A program made the position numbers and the translations under genes. The notes beneath the pieces are model-generated. The model was not told the DNA's origin, did not search any database, and was given only the letters and a program-made list of their open reading frames with translations. A stretch of 57,052 nucleotides of DNA from positions 1 to 57,052 of the forward strand of contig JAJDUT010000091.1 in assembly GCA_022826515.1 (NCBI GenBank), given 5' to 3'. Below, piece after piece: positions 19,456 through 28,820 of this stretch (the stretch's first letter is position 1; the number at the start of each line of letters is the position of its first letter). Source of the stretch: Candidatus Latescibacterota bacterium (GTDB lineage Bacteria; Latescibacterota; UBA2968; UBA8231).

Positions 19456-19542
19456 GTAGGGGCGTCCCTTGTGGGCGCCCAAGCGACCCGACGCATTCAG
19501 CCAGTGGGCACCTACGAGGGCAACCACGAGGGTTGCCCCTAC
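19456..19542. repeat. Composite GTAGGGGC/GCCCCTAC palindromic repeat
   Basis: The element opens with GTAGGGGC (19456-19463) and closes with GCCCCTAC (19535-19542). It holds two hairpins, GGGCGTCC/GGGCGCCC near 19460-19480 and GGGCAACC/GGTTGCCC with a five-base ACGAG loop near 19519-19539. The loop and arms match the hairpin at 18557-18577. It is a REP- or MITE-like intergenic repeat lying between the PhyH and EamA genes. Confidence 0.65.
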
Positions 19543-19667
19543 AATGTGTAACGTCAGTACATAATAGAATAGACTTTCGGCGGGCGCGACAATGGACAGG
19601 GTGGCTTGACAGCGCAGGGGTGGTCGTGGAGTTTGGAGCGCATGGCAATTTTTGGGGAGACCAGCGG

Positions 19668-20531
19668 ATGAGTATGGAAGGGGCACCGCCCCTCTGGTTA
19701 GTGCTGCCGCTGCTGATGGAATTCGGCTTTGGGCAGGTGTTCAAATGGGCCTCGCAGCACCGATGCTACGCTCCGACCGTGGTATCGGCCAACTATTGGG
19801 TGCTAGCGTCCATTCTGCTGCTCTATCTGGGATTCACAGGGCAATTGCAAGTGCCGGTCGGCGCGGTAAAGGTCGGCGCGATCACCGGCACCGTCTTCAT
19901 CAGCTCCATGCTGTTGATGACGCGCTTGTTGCGGACTTTCCGGGTGGCCTCGGTGTTGACCGCTTTCCGCCTCGCCATCGTCGTGCCGGTGGGGCTGGGC
20001 GTGCTGCTGTGGAACGAGCCGTTGGGCGGCCTTCAACTGTTGGGCTTGGGCTTGGCGTTGGTGGCCGTTTTGTTGATGTCGCGGCACGCTGGGCACCAGA
20101 CCAATGTTTCGCGCTGGCTTGCCACTGGGCTGCTGATATTGGTTTTCAGTATCCAGGGGATGAGCACTTCCTGTCTGCGCTGGGTGCACTACGCCGGCTT
20201 GGACGATGCGTATTTACAAGTGCTCATGGTCATCGGCTTTACCGCCGGGACTATTGGGGGCGCTGTGTTGTTGTGGGAGGCGCGGCAGCGCATTCGGCGC
20301 TTCGATTTGGCGGTGGGAGCTGGCATTGGGGTGTACAATCTGCTGGCCTTAATGGCCGTGCTGATCTCGCTCAAGCACGTGCCGGGCACGGTATTTTTCC
20401 CCTTGGTGGGCTGCGGCGTGGTCATTTTGGACAATGTGACGGCACCGCTGTTGTGGAAAGAGCCGATCAGTCGAGCGGCCGTTTTAGGCGTGGGTATGGG
20501 CGTGTTAGCCGTAATCTTGGTAGTTCAATGA
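19668..20531 (+). CDS. EamA/DMT-superfamily membrane transporter
   Basis: A 287-residue protein with about nine or ten hydrophobic segments in the two-repeat EamA arrangement. Each half ends with a short A-x-x-L-W-x-E-P motif (VGLGVLLWNEPLGG and VTAPLLWKEPISRAAVLG), typical of drug/metabolite transporters. The ATG at 19668, preceded by GGGGAG eight bases earlier, was chosen because upstream in-frame sequence is hydrophilic and overlaps the palindromic repeat. The substrate is unknown. It precedes the Gfo/Idh/MocA gene by 25 bases and is probably co-transcribed with it. Confidence 0.8.
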   Translation: MSMEGAPPLWLVLPLLMEFGFGQVFKWASQHRCYAPTVVSANYWVLASILLLYLGFTGQLQVPVGAVKVGAITGTVFISSMLLMTRLLRTFRVASVLTAFRLAIVVPVGLGVLLWNEPLGGLQLLGLGLALVAVLLMSRHAGHQTNVSRWLATGLLILVFSIQGMSTSCLRWVHYAGLDDAYLQVLMVIGFTAGTIGGAVLLWEARQRIRRFDLAVGAGIGVYNLLALMAVLISLKHVPGTVFFPLVGCGVVILDNVTAPLLWKEPISRAAVLGVGMGVLAVILVVQ

Positions 20532-20556
20532 AACTAAACGACGAGGAGTGTGAATT

Positions 20557-21696
20557 ATGAGCAAGCGCTACAAAGCCGGAGTCATCGGGCGCACGGGTGC
20601 CGGCGACTACGGCCACGGGCTAGAAACCGTTTACCGGGACTTGGAGCAAGTGGATTTACTCGCGGTGGCCGACCCCGACCCCGAGGGCCGCGCCGCAGCC
20701 GGCGAGCGCGCGGGTGCCCAGCGGCTCTACGCCGATTACCGCCAGATGCTCGCCGACGAGGATTTGGATATAGTCAGCGTCTGTCCGCGGATGCCCGATT
20801 GCCACGCCGACATGGTCATCGCCTGTGCCGAGGCCGGGGTGCGCGGCGTGTTTATCGAGAAGCCGCTGACGCCCACTCTGCGCGAGGCCGACGCCCTCTT
20901 GGCGGCCTGTCAGGAGCACAACGTCAAAACCGCAGTGGCGCACCGGCGCGCCAATCCCTACGAGCAATACGGCAAAAAGCTGGTTGACGAGGGCATTATC
21001 GGCCAGCTACAGGTGCTGCGCAGCCACGGCAAGTCCGACCGCCGGGCTGGGTCTCAGGATCTGATGGTCTTGGGCACGCACATGATGGACAGTATGCGCT
21101 ACTTCGCCGGGGCCGAGGTGGTTTGGGCTCACGGGCACGTCACGCAGGATGGGCGCGAGGTCGCGTTGGACGATGTGCGGGAAGGGGACGAGCGCATTGG
21201 CTTGATCGCCGGCAATGGGGTGGCGGCGTACTACGTTTTTGCGAATGGGGTGACCGCGCATTTTGAGTCGCAACCGAGCTATCCAAAAGGGCACAATAGT
21301 CGTTGGTTCGGCTTTGAGGCGCACGGCAGTGAGGGCATCATCGCCCTGCGCAATTCACCCAACGGCGAGATGTATATCTATCGCCAAGGCTTATGGATCC
21401 CCGGCGAGGAAAACGGCACTTGGGAACGGGTGCTGTTGGACGAGTGGGAACAGTATTCGGCGGGCGAGCGCACGCACCAGAGCAATCTGATCATTGTGCG
21501 CGAATTGATCCAAGCCATTGAGGAGGATCGCCCGGTGCGGGCCTGTTCCAACGGCGAGGACGGGCGAGCGGCGCTGGAGATGATCATGGCGGTACACGAG
21601 TCGCAGCGGTTGGGGACGCGGGTGTCTTTGCCGCTGGCGAATCGGGAGAATCCGTATGAGATTTGGCGGCGGGAGGATGGGGGAGAGGCGATGTAG
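20557..21696 (+). CDS. Gfo/Idh/MocA-family oxidoreductase
   Basis: A 379-residue NAD(P)-dependent dehydrogenase. The N-terminal Rossmann fold starts YKAGVIGRTGAG, and FIEKPLTPTLREADAL carries the conserved EKP. The C-terminal alpha/beta domain has GTHMMDSMRYFAG at the expected GGxxxHxxD region. The family acts on sugars, inositols and related polyols. RBS GAGGAG lies before the ATG. It follows an EamA transporter, consistent with uptake and oxidation of a small polyol, though the substrate is not shown by sequence. Confidence 0.88.
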   Translation: MSKRYKAGVIGRTGAGDYGHGLETVYRDLEQVDLLAVADPDPEGRAAAGERAGAQRLYADYRQMLADEDLDIVSVCPRMPDCHADMVIACAEAGVRGVFIEKPLTPTLREADALLAACQEHNVKTAVAHRRANPYEQYGKKLVDEGIIGQLQVLRSHGKSDRRAGSQDLMVLGTHMMDSMRYFAGAEVVWAHGHVTQDGREVALDDVREGDERIGLIAGNGVAAYYVFANGVTAHFESQPSYPKGHNSRWFGFEAHGSEGIIALRNSPNGEMYIYRQGLWIPGEENGTWERVLLDEWEQYSAGERTHQSNLIIVRELIQAIEEDRPVRACSNGEDGRAALEMIMAVHESQRLGTRVSLPLANRENPYEIWRREDGGEAM

Positions 21697-21789
21697 GGCA
21701 CTGCGACCCCTCCCGGAAAAATACATGCCAAGCGCTTTGCACCTTATAGATCTGTGAAGGTATTAGGCAGAGCGATCAGGAGATGCCAA

Positions 21790-22197
21790 GTGAAAGATCA
21801 GCTAGATAGCGTGAGATGTTTTCACGAGGTGTTCCAAGCATACATGGAGCGCACGCCTACGGCAAAGGTGCCGGCGGAAATAAGCCAAGGGCGTATCCAG
21901 ATGTTTTTGGAGGAGCTAGCAGAGTATCGAGCGGCCGTACATTACCACGACATCGTCGAGATCGCCGACGCCCTTACCGACATGCTTTACGTATTGCTGG
22001 GTACGTTCATCACGCATGGTCTGCAGGACATTGCCGAAGAGCTGTTTGCTGAAGTCCACCGCAGCAACATGAGCAAGCTAGATGAGCAGGGCAAGCCGAT
22101 ATTCAGGGAGGACGGCAAAGTATTGAAGTCCGATCAGTTTTCAGATCCGGATTTGCACTCGATCATAGCGAAAATTGGTCAAGTAGAGTCAGGGTAA
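21790..22197 (+). CDS. MazG-like / PRA-PH-like nucleotide pyrophosphohydrolase
   Basis: A 135-residue all-alpha protein with the metal-binding pattern FLEELAEYRAAV and EIADALTDMLYVLLG (E-E-x-x-E then D-x-x-x-D). HRSNMSKLDEQGKP follows, seen in phosphoribosyl-ATP pyrophosphatase-like and MazG-like enzymes. It likely hydrolyses a nucleoside triphosphate to the monophosphate and pyrophosphate. The GTG start at 21790 is preferred because AGGAG lies seven bases upstream and family members begin KDQLDxVxxFHE; a GTG at 21754 lacks an RBS. The GNAT gene follows after 26 bases. Confidence 0.82.
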   Translation: MKDQLDSVRCFHEVFQAYMERTPTAKVPAEISQGRIQMFLEELAEYRAAVHYHDIVEIADALTDMLYVLLGTFITHGLQDIAEELFAEVHRSNMSKLDEQGKPIFREDGKVLKSDQFSDPDLHSIIAKIGQVESG

Positions 22198-22223
22198 ATG
22201 AACGAATCTAGGCATACCGACCT

Positions 22224-23015
22224 ATGACGCTAGCACTTGATTCAACGAACAACTCAGAGCTTGTAGCAACGCTGGAAGAGGCGGCGCTGAACGGGCTACC
22301 CGCGCTGCAAACAGAGTTCTACGACGGCTGGATCGTCCGAATGTCTGAGGGATACAGTCGCCGTGCCAACTGTGTCGTCCCGCTGTATGAATCCACAACC
22401 CCGCTCCAGGAGAAGCTGGTTCATTGCGAAGCGGCATACGCGCGGGCATCGCAACCTTGTCTGTTCAAGATTTTTTCCGCCTGTCAACCTAAGAATTTGG
22501 ACGAGACCTTGGCGCAGCTTCAGTACGCTAGAGACGCCGATACCTTGGTTCAAACCAAGCGGCTTGAGGCCAGTCCCGCTAGTTCCTCTGCCATATCGCT
22601 ATACGAATGTGCAACCGATGAGTGGCTCGAAACTTGGAGCCGTCTGTCCGGTCGCAATCAGCACGCTGAGATATTGCGCCGTTTGCTCAACGCGATCTCC
22701 ACTCCTTCGGCCTATGTTATCGCCCGCACTGCTGGCAAATCCGTAGGCTGCGCCCGCGCCGTTGTTTCAGGCTCAATCTTGGGGCTCTTTGATTTGATGG
22801 TTGATCCCGAGCATCGGGGTCAGGGCTTCGGCCGTTTGCTCCTTGAGGCACGCCTAAAGTGGGGATTTGAGCAGGGGGCGCGTCTGGCCTACCTACAGGT
22901 GATGGCAAACAACGAGCCGGCTCTGGCGCTACAACGCAAATATGGTTTCAGCGAATCGTACCGGTATTGGTATCGAGTGCAACCCTTCTCTGATCTGGAG
23001 GACGGAAACTGTTGA
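22224..23015 (+). CDS. GNAT-family N-acetyltransferase
   Basis: A 263-residue protein. The C-terminal half is a GNAT domain with acetyl-CoA motif A LFDLMVDPEHRGQGFGRLLLEARL (pattern Q/RxxGxG/A) and motif B ending ALALQRKYGFSESYRYWYR. The N-terminal half is a degenerate second GNAT-like or substrate-recognition region (NGLPALQTEFYDGWIVRMSEGYSRRANCV), seen in two-domain acetyltransferases. The substrate is unknown. It is on the same strand as the MazG-like gene and likely in the same transcript. Confidence 0.85.
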   Translation: MTLALDSTNNSELVATLEEAALNGLPALQTEFYDGWIVRMSEGYSRRANCVVPLYESTTPLQEKLVHCEAAYARASQPCLFKIFSACQPKNLDETLAQLQYARDADTLVQTKRLEASPASSSAISLYECATDEWLETWSRLSGRNQHAEILRRLLNAISTPSAYVIARTAGKSVGCARAVVSGSILGLFDLMVDPEHRGQGFGRLLLEARLKWGFEQGARLAYLQVMANNEPALALQRKYGFSESYRYWYRVQPFSDLEDGNC

Positions 23016-23189
23016 CTTGAGGTATGAATGCTGTGGAGGTTTCACTCCCGCTCGCTCAGAGACCAAAGGATATTTGCCGTGCTTGAATTCAACTTGTAAG
23101 TGCAATCGTGCTGGAACTGGAAAAGAAATGGCCAACTGGTATATTTCCTCAGACCATTTCACATGCAGCTCCGGACGGAGCGCGCCGAC

Positions 23190-23523
23190 CAAGCACTACC
23201 GCAATGTGTACGCCGACCTCTGCTGGGCGTGGTCAATTGACCCGTACAGTTCGTGCGATTTTGTGCGCCGCTTTATCCACGCGGCTCCCGCGTCCAAGCT
23301 CTTTGCCTTTGGCGGCGACACGGGCTGGCCGACCAGTTCGGTGGCCTACGCGATACAGGCGCGGCGCTGGCTCACCCGCGCCCTCCAAGGCGAGATATAC
23401 GACGGCCTGCTGACCGAGGCCGAAGCCATAGAGCTGGCGACCCGCTTTATGCGCGGCAACCAAGAGGCCTGTTTCGACTTGGCAGGGACGCGGCAGGCGC
23501 TGCGAGCTTCAGCGACTGGCTAG
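23190..23523 (+). pseudogene. C-terminal remnant of an amidohydrolase-family enzyme
   Basis: About 110 residues from HYRNVYADLCWAW to the end match the last part of an amidohydrolase TIM barrel: FAFGGDTGWPTSSVAYA carries the late barrel aspartate, and LTRALQGEIYDGLLTEAEAIELATRFMRGN is the C-terminal helical tail. The metal-binding N-terminal two-thirds is absent; bases 23016-23190 upstream show no coherent coding. The remnant ends overlapping the Fic gene's 3' end by 15 bases. It marks the left edge of the accessory island. Confidence 0.65.
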
Positions 23524-24687
23524 GTTGCGCCAAGGCAGGAACGCCAACAGACGCTCGCGGTGTGCCCGCACCATTCTATCTTCATACACCACAAGTTCTA
23601 AACCGATCAGAGCTTCGATATCTCGGTGTAGCGTTCGGGTCGTGACGTTTGCATAGGCGCGGCCCAAATCGGCATCTAGCGTAGGAATATCGGCGATGCG
23701 GACCGGTGCCTTTGCGCGAGATAGGCTCAACGCTAGCGTCCGTTGGCGTTGGCGGCTCGCCGCAGAGCCTGAGACCGTACGGAAAGTCTCGTGTACGTGG
23801 TTGATCCATGCGACATCCCACTGATGCTCGCGGATTAGGTCGATTTGTTCGCTTAGGCCGTCCACCAAGCCCGCAATGGCATAGCTGATGAAGCGCACAA
23901 CGCCGTCGTCCGTTTGGCGGGCGCGGTCTAGTTGGCGGTAGTATTCCGACCGCGTTTGGTTGTAGTGGTTGCTCAATAGGTGGCAAGCTGGCTGCGGTAG
24001 GCCAGCACCAATTAGGATGTAAAACTCCAGCAACCGCGCCGTGCGGCCGTTGCCATCGCCGAAGGGATGGATCCAAGCCAGATAGAGGTGCGCGAAAATG
24101 GACTTCAGGACTGCATAGGCAATAGGGTTGTCCTCAGGGAGCGGAAATTTGTTCAACTCGTCGCACAGGCGATCCAGTAGAAAGACGCAATCCTGATACG
24201 GCGGGCATTTGTACCTACCTACGACCACCTCTGTGGTGCGGATTTCTCCGGGCGCGACGTGGTCTTCGACGTCGAGTTCGTTTAGTACAGCCCGGTTCAT
24301 CTCTTTGATAATAGCGGCTGTAAGCGGCTTGGTGCCGCTTGTGGCAATATCGTTGGTCAGTGCGTTACAGGCATTGACGATGTTTTCGATTTCTTGGCCG
24401 AGGTACTCCCGCGACGGCGGCAGTTTGAGCGTGCCTGCGAGCAGCCCTGTGACCTCTTCTTCGGACAGCGTATTGCCCTCGATGGCTGTGGTGGCCAACG
24501 CACCCTTTGCCAGATACAGCCGGTGAACGCTCTGCGCTACCTCGGGTGCCAACATCGCATTGGCGATGTGATCGCATTTTGCCGCTGTTGCGCCGAGTGC
24601 GATCCAGGTCTTATAGTCTAGATGCGATAGGTCGATGGCGAAGGTAAGCCAAGGGTGTGACGCTTTGTATGACCGCTTTTCTGTCAT
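23509..24687 (-). CDS. Fic-family protein (class II, auto-inhibited)
   Basis: A 392-residue predicted AMP-transferase. The Fic core motif HPFGDGNGRTAR (207-218) is intact with catalytic His207. The inhibitory helix TTAIEG (66-71) precedes the core, fitting the (S/T)xxxE(G/N) rule for class II Fic proteins with Glu70 blocking ATP. A C-terminal winged-helix region (about 310-385) is typical of Fic proteins with a Fic_N / HTH plan. The target protein is unknown. It is divergent from the RHH/UPF0175 gene across an AT-rich promoter region. Confidence 0.9.
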   Translation of the reverse strand: MTEKRSYKASHPWLTFAIDLSHLDYKTWIALGATAAKCDHIANAMLAPEVAQSVHRLYLAKGALATTAIEGNTLSEEEVTGLLAGTLKLPPSREYLGQEIENIVNACNALTNDIATSGTKPLTAAIIKEMNRAVLNELDVEDHVAPGEIRTTEVVVGRYKCPPYQDCVFLLDRLCDELNKFPLPEDNPIAYAVLKSIFAHLYLAWIHPFGDGNGRTARLLEFYILIGAGLPQPACHLLSNHYNQTRSEYYRQLDRARQTDDGVVRFISYAIAGLVDGLSEQIDLIREHQWDVAWINHVHETFRTVSGSAASRQRQRTLALSLSRAKAPVRIADIPTLDADLGRAYANVTTRTLHRDIEALIGLELVVYEDRMVRAHRERLLAFLPWRNLASR

Positions 24688-24814
24688 ATTTATTTTCGTT
24701 ATAAATAACTGTTTTCAAATCACTAATATAATTTTATTCAATAAGTAAGGATAAAAAATGTCATTGATTTTGACAAGAAAAATGACTATTGAGACTTGTA
24801 CGGGAGGCAAACAG
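24688..24814. promoter_or_regulatory. AT-rich divergent promoter region
   Basis: The bases between the Fic gene and the RHH/UPF0175 gene are strikingly AT-rich against the GC-rich surroundings. TTGACA occurs at 24770-24775 on the plus strand with only a weak -10 after it. GGGAGG at 24802-24807 is the RBS for the gene at 24815. Both divergent genes must be controlled from here, and the RHH protein is a natural candidate to bind it. Confidence 0.4.
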
Positions 24815-25135
24815 ATGAAGAAGGAACAGATGGTCGGCACTAGGCTCCCTTCGGAGTTGGTCCGCGAATTAGAGTTTATCGAGGAGGTTGAGCAGTCCGA
24901 TCGCTCAGCCACTGTGCGCCGGCTACTCTCGAAAGCGATCCAGCAATGGAAGCTCGATCACTACGTCCGGCTGTATGGCGATGGAAAGCTCACGCTGGCG
25001 CGAGCTGCGCGCGATGCTGGAGTCTCCTTGTGGGAGATGATGGATTATGCCCGTGCCAGAAAGGTGCCTGCCCAATACGACCTTGAAGAGCTCCAGCGCG
25101 ACTTGGGAATCATCCACGGACGCTTGGACCAGTAG
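24815..25135 (+). CDS. Ribbon-helix-helix / UPF0175-type regulator upstream of SIR2 protein
   Basis: A 106-residue protein. The N-terminal ~45 residues look like a ribbon-helix-helix segment (MVGTRLPSELVRELEFIEEVEQSDRSATVRRLL). The next ~45 match UPF0175 (LYGDGKLTLARAARDAGVSLWEMMDYARARKVP). UPF0175 proteins are usually antitoxin-like partners. The ATG at 24815 has GGGAGG eight bases before it; an earlier in-frame ATG at 24758 has none. The large SIR2 gene follows after 28 bases, so the two are probably co-transcribed, with this protein as repressor or antitoxin. Confidence 0.75.
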   Translation: MKKEQMVGTRLPSELVRELEFIEEVEQSDRSATVRRLLSKAIQQWKLDHYVRLYGDGKLTLARAARDAGVSLWEMMDYARARKVPAQYDLEELQRDLGIIHGRLDQ

Positions 25136-25163
25136 TTAGCCAGTTAATAGACAAGGCGAAGTA

Positions 25164-28100
25164 ATGCGGTTTTTTGAAAATGGTCCGGCGATTCCAGATG
25201 AGCTGCTCCATGCCCGCGATGAGGGCCGAGTAGTTTTCTTCTGTGGAGCCGGGGTCTCACGGGCTAAGGCAAAGCTGCCGGACTTCTTTGGTTTGGGAAA
25301 GAAAGTTATGAAGACACTCGGGGTTCAAGCTGATAGCCCAGCTCGGAAGCTACTTGAGGAAGCACATAATGTTGAGGCCCAAACAGGTGTTGCCGGTGTA
25401 ATCGCGGCAGACCGGATATTTGGTCTGCTTGAGCGCGAATTTTCTACGGACGTTATAGAAGCGGCGGTAGCTTCCTCGCTGCGACCAGATAATGAACCGG
25501 ATTTGACGGCCCATCGTACAATCCTCGACCTCGCAACCACCAAGGAAGGTTTGGTTCATGTCGTAACGACCAACTTTGATCGTCTATTTGATGATTGTAG
25601 TCGCGGTCTTTCATCGTGGCAACGATCTCGTTTGCCTGATCCGTCTCGGCCAGAAGACATGAACGGCATTGTATATCTTCACGGCAGGGCTACGCCTGAT
25701 TATCAAAGGGCTGAAGGTGATGGATTTGTTCTGTCCAGTTCCCAATTTGGACAAGCATATCTTTCAGAGGGCTGGGCTACTTCCTTCTTTCGAGAAGTCA
25801 TTGAAAGCTACGTCGTTGTCTTCGTCGGCTACGCGGCGGACGATCCTCCTGTTCATTATCTGTTAGAGGGACTAAACAGACAGATCAAGGGCAAGGAACG
25901 CCAAGTCTATGCTTTTCAAGCGGGTGATGCGGACGATGTGGCCTCTAAATGGGATCACAGAGGGGTTAAGGCTATTTCATATACGGAAGATTCCGACCAT
26001 GCTGCTCTTTGGAACACGCTAGAGGCTTGGGCGCAGAGAGCGCGAGATACCGATGAGTGGTATTCGGAGGTCATCAATAAAGCGAAGCAGGGGCCTCAAA
26101 GCCTTTTGCCGCATGAGCGTGGACAAGTTGCTCACATCGTCTGGACGGTTGAGGGGGTTAGAAAATTTTCGGAGGGAGAAGAACCGCCTCCGGCAGAATG
26201 GCTGTGTGTTTTCGATAAGTACAGGCGCTATGGTGAACCGGGAAAGCTAGGTAGCTGGTTGGAGGAGGGACCAGACGTCGACCCATTTGATCTTTATCAC
26301 ATAGACTCAGACGTGCCACCAGCCAAAGCCAATTATAGAGACCGTAAGCCGCCAACCGACGCTTGGGATGCCTTTAATCTGAGCCGCGTCGATAAAACGA
26401 GCGATGAAAATTTTCCGTCGATAACAGGTCGTTGGGCGTACAATATGCCGCCCCTTCCTTCGCGGCTTCGCCAAATGGGTGAGTGGATAAAGGATGTCGC
26501 TGGCCAGCCTGCGGCGGTTTGGTGGGCAGCACAACAACCCCCTCTTCATCCCGATATTCGGCGCAAAATACGTTCAGCTCTTACAGATTCACAACGGCCC
26601 ATACCTTCTGCTGTTCGTGAGGCTTGGTACTATCTGCTCGAATACTGGGAACAAGGTAGAGGTAGGAATGCCGATTTGGTCGATTGGAGTGAATTGAAAA
26701 GACGAATCTCAAAGGACGGTTGGAGCAGAAGAGTTGTTCGCGCCTATGCTGCATGTTTTCGCCCTTATTTGCGGGTGGAGCCACCTTGGGGCAATCCTAA
26801 GCCGCCCGAACAGGAAGACGAGATAGGTCTCAGGGATCTTATTGATTTGGACGTCGTGTATCCAGTAGATAACAGTGAAAGAATCCTCATCCCAGATGAA
26901 TGGGTTGCTCCTGTTGTAGTAGTATTGCGTAAGAACCTCGAAACTGCACTAGAGCTTGAGACCGAAATCGACAGAGGCGGTCTTCGTCATATAAGCTCTA
27001 TTATTCCAGACCAGAGTTCAGACAGCGATCACAAACGCAGACTATCTGGAGCCGTCATTGAATTTACATCTGTTTTTGATCGTCTCATACAGATTGACCT
27101 TAAAGCGGCGAGGCACGAATTTTCAAAATGGCTGATAGAAGACGACGCGATATTTACAAGGCTGCGGATATGGGCCGCAGGCAAACCCGAATTAGTCCCG
27201 GATGATGAGTTCGGCCTCATGCTTGCTGATGTGAGTGATGACGCCTTTTGGGATCAGTACCATCAGCGGGATTTGCTGCATACGCTATTGGTCCGGTGGA
27301 ATGGACTGAGTGCCGATACTCGTATTGAGATCGAAAATCGGCTTCTGAAAGGATATTCGCGCTGGAAACAAGAGCAAGAAGAGGATTTCAAGAAACGGCG
27401 TATTTGGTCAATACTGCGGATAACTTGGTTGTCTCAAAAAGGCTGCAAACTACACCTCAATCTTAAAGAAGAAACTGATCGGCTTCGAGAATTGGTACCG
27501 GAGTGGAATCCGGAAGATACTGATGCAGATGAGCCTTTCGTCCGATACGATCCCTTCGGCGGCTTGTCGGCTGACCGTCCTGTCAGAGCGTTTTCTGATC
27601 TCAGGATAGCAGCCAAGGAAGGGGATTTTCCAGATCGGGCGTGGAGCGACTTTCTGAATGCGGAGAAGCGAAAGACCGACAAACCCAGATTTGTGGCGTT
27701 GATCGCCGAGCGATTAGCCCGTTATCTGGATAAAGGGAATACGGAACTCGTCAGACCAGCAGCAAGCTGGCTTTTGAACGTGAGTGATCGTCTCGCCGAC
27801 CAGCATCCAGCAAGTTTCCACCGAGTGACGAGTGCGCTAATCCGGATCCTAGCGAAAGAACCGGAAAGTAGTGATTCAGGGATCTGGCAGATCGACGGAG
27901 TCCGGGACTGGATGACGACGGCACTTAACGCACCGGCCGGGAAAGTTGCACAATCAGTTCTATGTCGCGCTCAGCAAACAGATTTTCTAGAGTATGCAGA
28001 TGAATTGCTTGCTTTGCCTGGCGATCTGAGCCGACAGGCAGTAGCGATCTTCGCACAGAGGATGAGCTGGTTTTATGTGAATAATCGCGAATGGTCAGAA

Positions 28101-28820
28101 GCGAATCTACTTTCGGCCCTCGATTCCAGCGACCTTGACGATAAAGAGGCTTTTTGGGGAGGGTTTTTCTGTTACAAGACAGTAAACCAAGAGCTATTTA
28201 TGCGCTTAAAACCGCACTTATTTCAGCTCGCGAGAGAGGATGGTAAGACGCGCCGCGAGCACAGCCAAGGGCTTTCAAGCATTATTTTATCTGGGTGGGG
28301 GAGCGTTATTGAGGGGACGAGCGATCGTTGTATTTCCAATGAGGAGTTCAGGGCTGTGCTGGTGCAGACAGATGATGAATTTCGATCTCATGTGTTATGG
28401 CAGATAGGGAAACAGTCACGCAATGAGGAAGAAGGCACCAAAAACAAATGGACATCATTGTTGCCAGAGTTTTTAAGAGATGTATGGCCTTATGAGAGAA
28501 AGGCGGAGTCGTCGGCAATGTCGGTGTCCTTGTGCGACTTGGTGTTTTCCAGCGAAGAGTTATTCCCGAAATTGGTAGAGATAATTCTTACACGCCTTAC
28601 AAAGATAGATACCCATGATTGGCGATGGTCTGAAGCTGAAGAATTCGGCAAAAAATATCCTCGTCAGACGCTGGACCTCTTGTATGCAGTACTACCGGAC
28701 AACGTTTTAGGTTGGCCCTATGACATTGAAGATATATTTACATCGATAAGCGAAAACGAGCCTAGTCTAAAAACCGACGAGAAATTCCTCGAATTGAAGC
28801 GGCGATGGGATTCCCGCTAG
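25164..28820 (+). CDS. Large SIR2-domain protein (DUF4020-like), putative defence NADase
   Basis: A 1218-residue protein. Residues 1-~280 are a SIR2-like domain with FFCGAGVS (nucleotide loop, G28-S32), TTNFD (135-139, Asn137 and Asp139), YLHGR with catalytic-type His173, and VFVGYAADDP (220-228). The remaining ~930 residues are mostly helical with many charged and Trp residues, resembling the long helical part of SIR2-DUF4020-type proteins. Known bacterial SIR2 effectors (ThsA, DSR proteins) degrade NAD+ on phage sensing; that role here is inference. Base composition is lower in GC than flanking housekeeping genes, suggesting transfer. The stop shares CTAG with the convergent methyltransferase remnant. 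Confidence 0.82.
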   Translation: MRFFENGPAIPDELLHARDEGRVVFFCGAGVSRAKAKLPDFFGLGKKVMKTLGVQADSPARKLLEEAHNVEAQTGVAGVIAADRIFGLLEREFSTDVIEAAVASSLRPDNEPDLTAHRTILDLATTKEGLVHVVTTNFDRLFDDCSRGLSSWQRSRLPDPSRPEDMNGIVYLHGRATPDYQRAEGDGFVLSSSQFGQAYLSEGWATSFFREVIESYVVVFVGYAADDPPVHYLLEGLNRQIKGKERQVYAFQAGDADDVASKWDHRGVKAISYTEDSDHAALWNTLEAWAQRARDTDEWYSEVINKAKQGPQSLLPHERGQVAHIVWTVEGVRKFSEGEEPPPAEWLCVFDKYRRYGEPGKLGSWLEEGPDVDPFDLYHIDSDVPPAKANYRDRKPPTDAWDAFNLSRVDKTSDENFPSITGRWAYNMPPLPSRLRQMGEWIKDVAGQPAAVWWAAQQPPLHPDIRRKIRSALTDSQRPIPSAVREAWYYLLEYWEQGRGRNADLVDWSELKRRISKDGWSRRVVRAYAACFRPYLRVEPPWGNPKPPEQEDEIGLRDLIDLDVVYPVDNSERILIPDEWVAPVVVVLRKNLETALELETEIDRGGLRHISSIIPDQSSDSDHKRRLSGAVIEFTSVFDRLIQIDLKAARHEFSKWLIEDDAIFTRLRIWAAGKPELVPDDEFGLMLADVSDDAFWDQYHQRDLLHTLLVRWNGLSADTRIEIENRLLKGYSRWKQEQEEDFKKRRIWSILRITWLSQKGCKLHLNLKEETDRLRELVPEWNPEDTDADEPFVRYDPFGGLSADRPVRAFSDLRIAAKEGDFPDRAWSDFLNAEKRKTDKPRFVALIAERLARYLDKGNTELVRPAASWLLNVSDRLADQHPASFHRVTSALIRILAKEPESSDSGIWQIDGVRDWMTTALNAPAGKVAQSVLCRAQQTDFLEYADELLALPGDLSRQAVAIFAQRMSWFYVNNREWSEANLLSALDSSDLDDKEAFWGGFFCYKTVNQELFMRLKPHLFQLAREDGKTRREHSQGLSSIILSGWGSVIEGTSDRCISNEEFRAVLVQTDDEFRSHVLWQIGKQSRNEEEGTKNKWTSLLPEFLRDVWPYERKAESSAMSVSLCDLVFSSEELFPKLVEIILTRLTKIDTHDWRWSEAEEFGKKYPRQTLDLLYAVLPDNVLGWPYDIEDIFTSISENEPSLKTDEKFLELKRRWDSR

